Below, one piece after another: positions 1 to 9,908 of a DNA stretch of 64,000 nt. Each line of letters begins with the position of its first letter. Within the stretch, counting starts at the first letter, position 1. The stretch is from positions 434,001-498,000 of the forward strand of contig NZ_JTJW01000006.1 in assembly GCF_000805385.1 (NCBI RefSeq), read 5' to 3'. A program made the position numbers and the translations under genes. Source of the stretch: Mycolicibacterium setense. GTDB lineage: Bacteria; Actinomycetota; Actinomycetes; Mycobacteriales; Mycobacteriaceae. A model generated the notes under the pieces. The model ran no database searches. It was not told the origin of the DNA and saw only the letters and a program-made list of their open reading frames with translations.

Positions 1-1
1 G

Positions 2-1405
2 ACGTCCCTTGATCCTTCCGGTGCCGACTCCGTCGATCGCGCCGCCGCGATCACGGTGGGTGAGCAGCGAATGTCGCGGGACGAGCTGTTCGGCGCGGCG
101 TGCACGCTTGCCGGCGCATTGCCGGACAGCGGACCGGTTGCGGTGTACGCCCAGCCGACGATCGACACCGTCGTCGCCGTGGTCGGCGGCCTGCTCGCCG
201 GAGTCCCGGTGGTGCCCGTCCCGCCCGACTCCGGGCCCGCCGAACTGCGGCACATGCTCACCGACGCCGGCGTCACCTCCTGGGCCGGGCCGCCGCACCC
301 CGAGTCGGAGCTGCCGGCGATACCGGTGGCCGCCCGGGGTCTCGGGTCCGCCGATTTGCGCGTAGCGCCGTCACCCGATGCGGTGGCGATGATCCTGTAC
401 ACCTCGGGAACCACCGGAGCACCCAAGGGCGTCAACCTGACTCACCGGGCGCTGGCGGCCGGTATCGACGCGGTCGCCGATGCGTGGCAATGGACACCCG
501 ACGACACGGTGGCCCATGGTCTGCCGCTGTTCCACCTGCACGGGTTGATGCTCGGTGTGCTCGCCTCGCTGCGGATCGGTTCCCGCGTAGTCCACACCGT
601 CAAACCGCGACCGGAGCGCTATGCCGCCGCGGCGGGCACGATGTACTTCGGCGTCCCGACGGTCTGGTCGCGCATCGCCGCCGACGAGGCATCGGCCCGT
701 GCGTTGCGCGGTGCCCGCCTGCTGGTCTCGGGCAGCGCGCCGTTGGTCACTCCGGTGTTCCACCGCATCGCCGAGCTCACCGGCTGCACCCCGATCGAGC
801 GCTACGGCATGAGCGAAACCATGATCACCCTCTCCACCCGCGCCGACGGGGAGCGCCGGCCGGGCTCGGTGGGGCAGCCGGTACTCGGGGTCGCAACCCG
901 GTTGCGCACCGAGGACGGCCAGGACGTGCCCGATGACGGCACCAGCATCGGGCGGCTCCAGGTTCGCGGCCCGATGCTGTTCGACGGGTATCTCAATCGG
1001 CCCGAGGCCACCGCGGCCGCGTGGACCGAGGACGGCTGGTTCATGACCGGCGACGTCGCCACCCGCGACGCGTCGGGATTTCACCGGATAGTCGGCCGGG
1101 AATCGGTGGATTTGATCAAGTCGGGCGGCTACCGAATCGGAGCCGGCGAGGTCGAAACCGCTCTGCTCGGCCATCCTGCGGTGCGCGAGGCCGCCGTCGT
1201 CGGACAACCCGACGCCGATCTGGGGCAGCGACTCGTCGCGTACGTGGTCACCGACGAACAGGACCGGGCCCAATTGGCCGACACCCTCATCGATTTCGTC
1301 GCGCAGACGCTGTCACAGCACAAGCGGCCTCGTGAGGTCGTCTTTCTCGGCGAGTTGCCGAGAAACGCCATGGGCAAGGTGCAGAAGAAACTCCTCACCG
1401 GCTGA
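2..1405 (+). CDS. fadD36: FadD36-like acyl-CoA/malonyl-CoA synthetase (5' partial)
   Basis: Adenylate-forming enzyme that would activate a carboxylic acid to its CoA thioester through an acyl-AMP. The AMP-binding loop YTSGTTGAPKG, the core TGDVA and the hinge segment GRESVDLIKSGGYRIGAGEVE-type block are all present, and the C-terminal catalytic lysine region reads NAMGKVQKK. The frame stays open to the window edge, so the true start lies upstream; an internal GTG at 56 would cut off the N-terminal strand. The sequence closely resembles what I recall of M. tuberculosis FadD36 and of MatB malonyl-CoA synthetases. The nearby malonate-semialdehyde genes fit a malonate-type substrate, but that is inference. 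It converges on pucR with only about 10 bases between the stop codons. Confidence 0.85.
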   Translation, partial: TSLDPSGADSVDRAAAITVGEQRMSRDELFGAACTLAGALPDSGPVAVYAQPTIDTVVAVVGGLLAGVPVVPVPPDSGPAELRHMLTDAGVTSWAGPPHPESELPAIPVAARGLGSADLRVAPSPDAVAMILYTSGTTGAPKGVNLTHRALAAGIDAVADAWQWTPDDTVAHGLPLFHLHGLMLGVLASLRIGSRVVHTVKPRPERYAAAAGTMYFGVPTVWSRIAADEASARALRGARLLVSGSAPLVTPVFHRIAELTGCTPIERYGMSETMITLSTRADGERRPGSVGQPVLGVATRLRTEDGQDVPDDGTSIGRLQVRGPMLFDGYLNRPEATAAAWTEDGWFMTGDVATRDASGFHRIVGRESVDLIKSGGYRIGAGEVETALLGHPAVREAAVVGQPDADLGQRLVAYVVTDEQDRAQLADTLIDFVAQTLSQHKRPREVVFLGELPRNAMGKVQKKLLTG

Positions 1406-1414
1406 ACAGATTCG

Positions 1415-3016
1415 CTACCGTGCGGCCGGATCGGTGCTGCGTTGCGCGTCGTGTACCAGTAGGGCGACGTGCAGCGAGGTCATGGATTCGCCATCGTCGA
1501 GGTTGACGCCGAGCCGCCGTTCGATCGAGGCCAGCCGGCTGTACAGCGCGGGGCGGCTCATGTGCAGGCGTTTGGCGAGCGCGGACTTGTTGCCTGCGAG
1601 TTCCAGGTAACCCCGCAGCACCTCCACATCGTCGGTGCCCTGCTCTGCGTCGTGGATCAGCAGGTTCTTGAGTTCGGTCTCGGCGAACATCTGGACTCGC
1701 GGATCATCGAGCAGGAGCGTGATCAGGCCCCGTAGCCGGACATCGGAAGCCCGTACGAACGGACGGGTCAGATCCGGCATCGACGCGGCGACCTCGGCGA
1801 CGTGTGCGGATTCCCGCAAGCCGTGGACGGCGTCGGCGAAGGCGCCGGCGCCAGTGCCGGCAGCGACGACGACCTTGTCGGTGTCGCCGCCGCGGGCGAT
1901 GGCCTCGCGCCAGCCTTCTGCGAGACGGCTGAGCGCGGCGTCGGCGCTGAGCCCGCGGCGGGTGCTCAGCGCGAGTACCAGGCCGATCTCGCCGTCCCGC
2001 CGGATCGAGCAGATCGCGCTGTGCCCTTGAGCTTTCACGCTGTGCACCACCGCATCGAGGATCCGGATGTTGCGGCGTTGGGTACCCACCGGGTCGAGCC
2101 GGTCCGGCGGCGCGCCGACCCGGATGGTGGTCGGCAGGTAGGGCCCGGCGGCACGCAGGCCGAGCGCCAGGGCGCGGGCGTCGGCCTCACGGTCGTCGGC
2201 GATCCGTCCACCCAGGACATCGTCGATCAACCCGCTCTGAGCTTGATGTTCGAGACCGGACCGGCCGCGCTCGGCCATCCGGTGCAGGGCCAGGGCCTGC
2301 GCGGCGCGTTCCAGCACCATCGTCGTCTTGGCCGGTGCGGACGGAGTGTGCGGCACGATCAGCCGGCCCCACTCCTCGGTGCGCGGGCCGACGGCCGTGG
2401 TCACCCACGGTTCGGCCATCGTGCGGGACCGGCGCTGCCAGTCGGCGAGCACGGTGGTGGCAGGCTCATTGCGGGGTGAGATGGCCAGCACCTGGCGGGA
2501 GAGGTCCTCCAGTACCACCGACTCGTCGATCATCTCGGCGGCTGCGCTCACGATGTCGGCCATCGTCGGGCGCTTCATGCTCAGCTCGGTGAAGGTTTTG
2601 TGGGTCCGGTGGGCGAACTCGAGTTCTTCGTATTGGTCGGCGACGATGAGCCGGTGCACCGCTTCGGTGACTTCGACGAACTTGGTCTCCCGGTGCAGCA
2701 CCACGAGTGCCAGACCGAGAGTTTGGGCCATGCCGCCGACGCTGTCGGGCAGCGATTCGATGCGGGTGCCCAATTCGACCACCACGCCGACGACGCCGGC
2801 GCGCTGCATGCGTCGTAGGTAGTCCCGGGGCGCGTCACGCAACGCGGCTCCGGTGGTGAGCACCAGCTCGCCGCCCTGCAGCAGGCCGGCAAGGTCGGGC
2901 ATGTCGCTGACGTGGACCCAGCGCACCGGTCGATCGAGCTGTTGGGCACTGAGTACCTCGGGCTCCCCGGCCTGCACCACCGGGAGGGTGATGATGTCGC
3001 GCACTGTCGGGATCAT
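1415..3016 (-). CDS. PucR-family transcriptional regulator
   Basis: A 533-residue DNA-binding activator of the PucR/CdaR class. The N-terminal PucR ligand domain covers about residues 1-125 (VRDIITLPVVQAGEPEVL start). A GGDEF-like middle region follows, and the C-terminal PucR helix-turn-helix lies near residues 465-525 (NKSALAKRLHMSRPALYSRL). It is divergent from mmsA and the aminotransferase, which is the usual arrangement for a PucR regulator and its catabolic target. A 15-bp dyad overlaps its own start codon, so autoregulation is likely. The inducer is unknown; beta-alanine, GABA or a derivative would fit the neighbours. Confidence 0.9.
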   Translation of the reverse strand: MIPTVRDIITLPVVQAGEPEVLSAQQLDRPVRWVHVSDMPDLAGLLQGGELVLTTGAALRDAPRDYLRRMQRAGVVGVVVELGTRIESLPDSVGGMAQTLGLALVVLHRETKFVEVTEAVHRLIVADQYEELEFAHRTHKTFTELSMKRPTMADIVSAAAEMIDESVVLEDLSRQVLAISPRNEPATTVLADWQRRSRTMAEPWVTTAVGPRTEEWGRLIVPHTPSAPAKTTMVLERAAQALALHRMAERGRSGLEHQAQSGLIDDVLGGRIADDREADARALALGLRAAGPYLPTTIRVGAPPDRLDPVGTQRRNIRILDAVVHSVKAQGHSAICSIRRDGEIGLVLALSTRRGLSADAALSRLAEGWREAIARGGDTDKVVVAAGTGAGAFADAVHGLRESAHVAEVAASMPDLTRPFVRASDVRLRGLITLLLDDPRVQMFAETELKNLLIHDAEQGTDDVEVLRGYLELAGNKSALAKRLHMSRPALYSRLASIERRLGVNLDDGESMTSLHVALLVHDAQRSTDPAAR

Positions 3017-3030
3017 TTACAAAGTGTAAA
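3016..3030. promoter_or_regulatory. Palindromic operator candidate between pucR and mmsA
   Basis: The sequence TTTACAAAGTGTAAA is a perfect 6-bp inverted repeat around a 3-bp centre. It is AT-rich in a GC-rich region and overlaps the first base of the pucR start codon. It lies in the 112-bp divergent gap that must hold both promoters. PucR as the ligand is inference. Confidence 0.55.
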
Positions 3031-3128
3031 GAACATGTCTATCGGGCTTACAGGATGACGGTTCTGGTGCATCCGATGTTGGCTCAGAGTAATACCCGTA
3101 CCCCAAGCCACAGAGAGGTTCGGACCCC

Positions 3129-4637
<1,509 letters not shown>

Positions 4638-4650
4638 GAGAATTCCACCC

Positions 4651-6036
4651 ATGACTGTGACTCAAGAGTCCTCCGTGCTGCCCAACGGGCTGACCGTCGA
4701 GGCGGCAAAGGCCGAGGCCGCGCGGGCCTACGAACTCGACCGCGCACACGTGTTCCACTCCTGGTCGGCGCAGGAGGAGCTCTCGCCGATGACGATCACC
4801 GCCGCGCAGGGCTCGTACGTGTGGGACGGCGACGGCAACCGGTTGCTGGACTTCTCCTGCCAGCTGGTCAACACCAACATCGGCCACCAGCACCCGAAAG
4901 TTGTTGCCGCCATTGCCGAACAGGCCGCCAAGCTGTGCACGGTGGCTCCGCAGTACGCCAACGCGGCGCGCTCGGAGGCGGCCCGGCTGATCGCCGAGCG
5001 CACTCCCGGTGAGCTCAACAAGGTGTTCTTCACCAACGGCGGTGCCGACGCGGTCGAGCATGCGGTCCGCATGGCCCGCCTACACACCGGCCGCTACAAG
5101 GTGCTGTCCCGCTACCGCGCGTACCACGGCGGTACCGACACGGCGATCAACCTGACCGGTGACCCGCGGCGCTGGCCCAACGACCGCGGCAACGCCGGCA
5201 TCGTGCATTTCAACGGACCGTTTCTGTATCGCTCGTCGTTCTACGCCGAGACCGAGGAACAAGAATCCCAGCGCGCGCTGGAGTACCTCGACAAGCTGAT
5301 CCAGATGGAGGGCCCGTCGACCATCGCCGCGATCATCCTGGAGTCGATTCCGGGCACCGCCGGCATCATGGTGCCCCCGCCCGGATACATGGCCGGGGTG
5401 CGGGAGATCTGCGACCGTTACGGCATCGTGTTCATCGCCGACGAGGTGATGGCGGGATTCGGGCGCAGCGGAAAGTGGTTCTCCATCGACCATTTCGACG
5501 TGGTGCCCGATCTGCTCACCTTCGCCAAGGGCGTCAACTCCGGTTACGTGCCGCTCGGTGGTGTGGCGATCAGCCCGGCCATCTACGAGACGTTCGCACA
5601 CCGCGCCTACCCGGGCGGGCTGACGTACTCCGGCCATCCGCTGGCCACCGCGGCCGCCGTCGCCACCATCAATGCGATGGCCGACGAGGGCATGGTCGAC
5701 AACGCGGCCAAGATCGGTGCCGAGGTCATCGGGCCCGGCCTGGCCGAGTTGGCCGCCAAGCACCGCAGCATCGGTGAGGTCCGTGGTGCCGGCGTGTTCT
5801 GGGCCGTCGAACTCGTCGCCGACCAGCAGACCCGGGAGCCGCTGGCACCTTACGGCGGCTCGAGCCCGGCGATGAACGCCGTGGTCGGCGCCTGCAAGGC
5901 CAACGGTCTGCTGCCGTTCGCCAACTTCAACCGCATCCACGTCGTGCCGCCGTGCAACGTGACCGCGGAAGAGGCGCGCGAAGGTCTGGCGATCTTGGAC
6001 AAGGCACTCGACGTCGCCGATCAGCACGCCGTTTAG
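4651..6036 (+). CDS. Class III omega-aminotransferase (beta-alanine:pyruvate type)
   Basis: PLP-dependent fold-type I transaminase of 461 residues. Landmarks are the aspartate of FIADEVMAGFGR, the PLP-binding Lys293 in TFAKGVNSGYVPLGG, and SGHPLATAAA near residue 330. I chose the ATG at 4651, 13 bases after the mmsA stop, because the open frame upstream of it runs inside mmsA and has no family similarity. Pairing with mmsA argues for beta-alanine or a related omega-amino acid as donor. A GABA aminotransferase role is the main alternative. Confidence 0.9.
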   Translation: MTVTQESSVLPNGLTVEAAKAEAARAYELDRAHVFHSWSAQEELSPMTITAAQGSYVWDGDGNRLLDFSCQLVNTNIGHQHPKVVAAIAEQAAKLCTVAPQYANAARSEAARLIAERTPGELNKVFFTNGGADAVEHAVRMARLHTGRYKVLSRYRAYHGGTDTAINLTGDPRRWPNDRGNAGIVHFNGPFLYRSSFYAETEEQESQRALEYLDKLIQMEGPSTIAAIILESIPGTAGIMVPPPGYMAGVREICDRYGIVFIADEVMAGFGRSGKWFSIDHFDVVPDLLTFAKGVNSGYVPLGGVAISPAIYETFAHRAYPGGLTYSGHPLATAAAVATINAMADEGMVDNAAKIGAEVIGPGLAELAAKHRSIGEVRGAGVFWAVELVADQQTREPLAPYGGSSPAMNAVVGACKANGLLPFANFNRIHVVPPCNVTAEEAREGLAILDKALDVADQHAV

Positions 6037-6056
6037 CGTTCGTCTTCACCGAGATC

Positions 6057-6097
6057 GCGCTCAGGGACAGATTTCTCGCGATTTTGTCCCTGAGCGC
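6057..6097. terminator. Strong hairpin between convergent genes
   Basis: A perfect 13-bp stem, GCGCTCAGGGACA pairing with TGTCCCTGAGCGC, encloses a 15-base loop. It sits 20 bases after the aminotransferase stop and before the 3' end of the opposing SDR gene. No long T-run follows on either side, only scattered Ts, so it may be a mycobacterial stem-only terminator serving both genes. Confidence 0.6.
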
Positions 6098-6123
6098 AGT
6101 TTCGGTTTCGGTCTTGACCGGTC

Positions 6124-6898
6124 TCAGATGTACATACCGCCGTTGACCCCGATGACCTGCCCGGTTATGTAGCTCGCGGCGTCGGTGCACAAGAAGGCGG
6201 TGGCGGCGGCAATGTCATCAGGGGTGCCGCTGCGGCGCACCGGAACCATGGTGGCCAGGATGTCGAGCGGGGGAAACGGTTCCGGCTTCCACGCCGGCCT
6301 GCGCCATGGGAGTGTCCACTATCGACGGCGGAATGGTGTTGACCGTGATGCCGTGGGGCGCCAGTTCGTATGCCAGGGCTTTGGTCAACGCGATGACGCC
6401 CCCTTTCGATGCGACGTAGTGGGCGCGTTCGGGCGCACCGGATTGGGCACTGGACGACGAGATCGTCACGACGCGGCCCCAACCGCCGGCTTGCATGTCC
6501 GCCACGACGGCCTGGATGCAGTTGAACGTTCCCGTGAGGTTGATCGCGATGAGGCGGTCCCACTGTTCGGGGGTGATCTCGGTGACCGGAACCGGTACGC
6601 CGACGTCGACACCGGCGCTGGTCACCATGATCCCGATGGGTCCGAATGCGTCGCGCACCCCTTCAAGCGCCGAGCGCACGGCATCGCGATCGGTGACATC
6701 CGCTTCTGCGGCGAATGTCCGAATGCCCTCTGCCGCAAGCTGTTCAACTACACGGCGCAGGAGCTCGCCTTGCCGGTCCAGCAGCGCCACGGAGTGCCCG
6801 GCCTGTGCCAGATGCCGCGCCACGGCGGGTCCGATGCCGGAGGCGCCGCCGGTGATGACGGCGGTTCGCGGCTGCGAGGTGGGCGGGGCCTGGGTCAT
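6124..6898 (-). pseudogene. SDR-family oxidoreductase disrupted by a +1 frameshift
   Basis: The first 210 or so codons encode a classical short-chain dehydrogenase: TGGASGIG cofactor loop, TSAGVD, the catalytic serine in SSSSAQ and YVASK with the catalytic Tyr and Lys. After DTPMAQAGVEAGT the frame runs into unrelated residues and stops at 6218. Skipping one base near 6269-6279 restores a typical SDR tail (DILATMVPVRR, then SYITGQVIGVNGGMYI) ending at TGA 6124-6126. The break is at a G/T run (gggggaaac on the plus strand), so a sequencing error is as likely as real decay. Its promoter region carries a TetR-type operator shared with the P450 cluster. Confidence 0.8.
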
Positions 6899-6983
6899 GG
6901 CGCTCCTAGGGCGGTCACACGCTGGCTACGGCACAGCGCATTGATGTCGATCCGCATCAAGGTAACGCACCTGCGTCGAAAAA

Positions 6984-7001
6984 ACTAGGCGACTGCCTAG
7001 T
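6984..7001. promoter_or_regulatory. TetR operator candidate upstream of the SDR
   Basis: ACTAGGCGACTGCCTAGT has 7-bp arms around GACT and matches the copy at 7723-7740 at 15 of 18 positions. It lies between the end of tetR and the start of the leftward SDR gene, where the SDR promoter must be. Confidence 0.65.
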
Positions 7002-7010
7002 CAGTCATCG

Positions 7011-7625
7011 CTACGTGCTTTGTGCGACTGATTCGTCACCATTCGAAACCGGAACCTCGATGCGCGCGAGGTAGTCGCTGACGAGTTGCAGGGTCCGCTC
7101 ATGTCCGGTGGTGATCCCCAGGCCGGCTTCGATGGTGATGAGGCGTCCGATGCTGGCGATGAGAACCGAGACGACCTCGGGGTCAGGTGCAGCCCCGGAC
7201 GAGTGATTGCGGAGAATCACCGTCAAGGCCGCGACCTGCGCCTCCCGGAAGCGCTCGGCCCCCGCGGCCAACTCGGCACGAATCTCTTTGCGGTGGTTTC
7301 CCAATGCCATGAATTCCATGGTCAGGCGCGACCCTTTCGGGTCGATTGTCATGTCCCACAACGCATGCAGCGGTGTGCCCGAGTTCAGCGCCTCCCGCTG
7401 GGTCTCCAGGCTGCGCTGGGCTCCCCTCCGGAGAACTGCCAGGTACAGGTCGTCCATGGTGGGGAAGTAGTAGTAGACCACTGCGCGCTGCACGCCGACC
7501 TTCTCGGCCACACGGCGCGATGTTGCCGCGGCATAGCCCTCCTCGAGCATTATCTCGGCTGTCGCATCAAGCAGTTTGTCTCGGGTGCCGGTATCTCGTT
7601 TGCCGGTTCCGCGTGATGTGGCCAT
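7011..7625 (-). CDS. TetR-family transcriptional regulator
   Basis: A 204-residue repressor with the N-terminal TetR helix-turn-helix near residues 15-60 (ATSRRVAEKVGVQRAVVYYY, FPTMDDLY) and a variable ligand domain after it. I placed the start at the ATG at 7625 (MATSRGTG); the open frame further upstream runs through the operator and promoter and is not protein-like. It is divergent from the P450 gene and followed leftward by the frameshifted SDR. Copies of one palindrome on both sides suggest it controls itself, the P450 operon and the SDR. Confidence 0.88.
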   Translation of the reverse strand: MATSRGTGKRDTGTRDKLLDATAEIMLEEGYAAATSRRVAEKVGVQRAVVYYYFPTMDDLYLAVLRRGAQRSLETQREALNSGTPLHALWDMTIDPKGSRLTMEFMALGNHRKEIRAELAAGAERFREAQVAALTVILRNHSSGAAPDPEVVSVLIASIGRLITIEAGLGITTGHERTLQLVSDYLARIEVPVSNGDESVAQST

Positions 7626-7698
7626 CGCAGTCGTCCTGTTCCCGTCGCCCAGCTGGCGGCGAACTTCCATGATCCCTTGACCCATGACCCGCCCAGGT

Positions 7699-7740
7699 GT
7701 TAGGCATGTGCCTGAACAGGTTACTAGGCGATCGCCTAAT
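7699..7740. promoter_or_regulatory. Tandem TetR operators in the tetR-P450 divergent promoter
   Basis: The strong site ACTAGGCGATCGCCTAAT at 7723-7740 contains the perfect 14-bp palindrome TAGGCGATCGCCTA. A weaker copy, GTTAGGCATGTGCCTGAA, lies at 7699-7716, exactly 24 bases away. Both share the TAGGC...GCCT core with the site at 6984. Binding by the adjacent TetR is inferred from position. Confidence 0.65.
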
Positions 7741-7788
7741 CGCATAGGTCCGCCCGGCGGTAAGCAACCGATGACAGGGGAATGTGTA

Positions 7789-9075
7789 ATGACCGACCAC
7801 GTGACCGGGGTGGATATCTTCACCGACCAAGACGTGATCATGAACCCCTACCCGTACTTCGATGAACTGAGGCAGCGATGCCCGGTCCACCCGATCGCGC
7901 AACCTGGGGTGCTGGCGGTCACCGGCTACGACGAAGCGGTCGCGGTCTATCGGGATGACTCAGCCTTTTCCTCGTGCAACGCGATGGGCGGCCCGTTCCC
8001 GCCGTTTCCCGTAGAGCCGGGTGTCGACGACATCACCGACGCAGTTCAGAACAACCGTGAACACTGGGTGTTCAACGAGTTCATGGTCACCAAGGACGGC
8101 GCCGCCCACGACGACGAGCGCAGTCTGCTTCGGAGGTTGATGACGCCGAAGCGACTGAAGGACAACGAGTCCCAGATGGCGGGCATGGCTGACCAGTGCA
8201 TCGACACGTTCATCGAGAACGGACGCTTCGAGCTGGTTGCCGAATACGGCAAGCCGTTCACCACCATGGTGATCGCCGACCTGCTCGGAGTCCCGCAGCA
8301 GGATCGTGAGCATTTCCGCAAGATCTTCACGGGTCAGCACGTCGCGGCCGTGGGAGGAAATTCTCCACTGCCCGAGAATCCGTTGGAGTACATGTACGAC
8401 ACCTTCAGCGGATACATCGAGGAGCGTCGCGAGCAACCTCGCGATGACGTACTCACCGCACTTGCCACCTCGACCTATCCCGACGGATCGCTACCCGAGG
8501 TGCAGGCACTCGTCCGCTTGGCGACGTTCCTGTTCGGCGCGGGCCAGGACACATCCTCACGACTGCTGGCATCCGCGCTGCGGTTCCTGGCCGAAGATCA
8601 GGACCTACAAGCCGATCTGCGCGCACATCGCGACAAGATCGGTGACTTCATAGAGGAAGTACTTCGTCTGGAGAGCCCGACGATGAGCGACTTCCGCATG
8701 ACGCAGAAGACCACCCGACTCGGTGGTGTCGTCGTTCCCGCAGGAACGACGATCATGCTGCACCCCGGGGCATCCAACCGGGATCCGCGCAAGTTCGCCC
8801 AGCCGGAAAAACTTCAGCTCGATCGGCCGAATGTGCGCGAGCACATCGCATTCGGGCGCGGTGCGCACTCCTGCCCCGGCGGGCCTCTGGCCCGCGCGGA
8901 AGGGCGAGTGACGCTGGGGCGCTTTCTGGACCGCACGGCGACCCTGACGATCTCGGAAGACCATCACGGGGCCGCCGGGCAGCGCCGCTACAACTACGAC
9001 CCGACCTACATCATCCGCGGCCTGACTGACCTCCACCTCGAGTTCACCCCTGCCGCCGGCACGACCAAGGACTGA
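7789..9075 (+). CDS. Cytochrome P450
   Basis: Haem monooxygenase of 428 residues, the usual size for a soluble bacterial P450. The I-helix oxygen-binding segment reads FGAGQDTSS, the K-helix ExxR is EEVLRLE, and the haem ligand is Cys362 in FGRGAHSCPGGPLA. The ATG at 7789 is preceded by ACAGGGGAA; in-frame starts further upstream overlap the operators. It is the first gene of a tightly packed run (2-base gap to the dioxygenase), so it is probably the entry hydroxylase of a degradative pathway. No ferredoxin or reductase gene lies beside it, so it must borrow electrons from elsewhere. The substrate is not predictable from sequence. Confidence 0.93.
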   Translation: MTDHVTGVDIFTDQDVIMNPYPYFDELRQRCPVHPIAQPGVLAVTGYDEAVAVYRDDSAFSSCNAMGGPFPPFPVEPGVDDITDAVQNNREHWVFNEFMVTKDGAAHDDERSLLRRLMTPKRLKDNESQMAGMADQCIDTFIENGRFELVAEYGKPFTTMVIADLLGVPQQDREHFRKIFTGQHVAAVGGNSPLPENPLEYMYDTFSGYIEERREQPRDDVLTALATSTYPDGSLPEVQALVRLATFLFGAGQDTSSRLLASALRFLAEDQDLQADLRAHRDKIGDFIEEVLRLESPTMSDFRMTQKTTRLGGVVVPAGTTIMLHPGASNRDPRKFAQPEKLQLDRPNVREHIAFGRGAHSCPGGPLARAEGRVTLGRFLDRTATLTISEDHHGAAGQRRYNYDPTYIIRGLTDLHLEFTPAAGTTKD

Positions 9076-9077
9076 CA

Positions 9078-9908
9078 ATGACCACCTTCACTCTGATCTC
9101 CGAGGCAATTGGTGTCACGGTATCCGGCCTGTCCACCGAGGACTTCCGTACTCCCGGGGTCGCCGAACAATGCCGAGAACTCCTGAATCGCCACGGTGTC
9201 GTCGTCTATCGCGAAGCGCACATCTCCGACGCTGATCTGGTGACGTTCAGCCGAGCGCTCGGTGAGGTGGTGGTTGCCAAAGCGGGTGCGCACCCGGACT
9301 ACCCGGAGATCTCGCCGGTGAGCCTGGATCCGACCAAGAGCCATTTGGCCGGACTGCGGCGCAGCACCATCTTCTGGCACGCCGACGGTTTGATGGACGT
9401 TCTTCCGCAGAAGGCGACGCTGCTCACCGCACGCGACGTCGCTGACGACGGCGGTGACACCGAATTCGCCAACACCTATGCCGCCTACGACGCACTGACC
9501 GAGGCGAGAAAGGCCGAATTGGCCGCCTACCGGGTGGTCCACAGCGTGGCCGCCTCACAACTACTGCTCAATCCCAACCCCTCACCCGAGGAGCTGACGG
9601 CCTGGAATCGCGCGCCGTCGCGCGAGCATCCGCTGGTATGGCGCCACCGCGACGGGCGCCACTCCCTGCTGATCGGTGCGACGGCCGGCGAGATCGTCGG
9701 CATGACACCCGACGACAGCCGCGCACTCCTCGACGAGCTGCTGGCCTGGACGACCCAACCGCAGTTCGTGTTGCGGCACCAATGGACCGTGGGTGATCTG
9801 GTCGTGTGGGACAACACCGGAATGCTGCACCGCGCAATCCCTTACGAGCCGACTTCGCCGCGGCTGATGCACCGCACCACGCTTGTCGGTGAAGAGGAGA
9901 TTGCATGA
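9078..9908 (+). CDS. TauD/TfdA-family Fe(II)/2-oxoglutarate dioxygenase
   Basis: Non-haem iron dioxygenase of 276 residues. The metal triad is visible as His101-x-Asp103 in FWHADG and His251 in GMLHRA; an arginine near 266 (LMHRTTLV) would bind 2-oxoglutarate. The gene starts 2 bases after the P450 stop and overlaps the next SDR by 4 bases, so translation is coupled. The family includes taurine, 2,4-D and alkyl sulfate dioxygenases. The substrate here is unknown. Confidence 0.9.
   Translation: MTTFTLISEAIGVTVSGLSTEDFRTPGVAEQCRELLNRHGVVVYREAHISDADLVTFSRALGEVVVAKAGAHPDYPEISPVSLDPTKSHLAGLRRSTIFWHADGLMDVLPQKATLLTARDVADDGGDTEFANTYAAYDALTEARKAELAAYRVVHSVAASQLLLNPNPSPEELTAWNRAPSREHPLVWRHRDGRHSLLIGATAGEIVGMTPDDSRALLDELLAWTTQPQFVLRHQWTVGDLVVWDNTGMLHRAIPYEPTSPRLMHRTTLVGEEEIA

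Noticed and set aside
7684..7788. Longer P450 start
   Set aside because: The extension would encode the operators and is not P450-like; ACAGGGGAA supports 7789.
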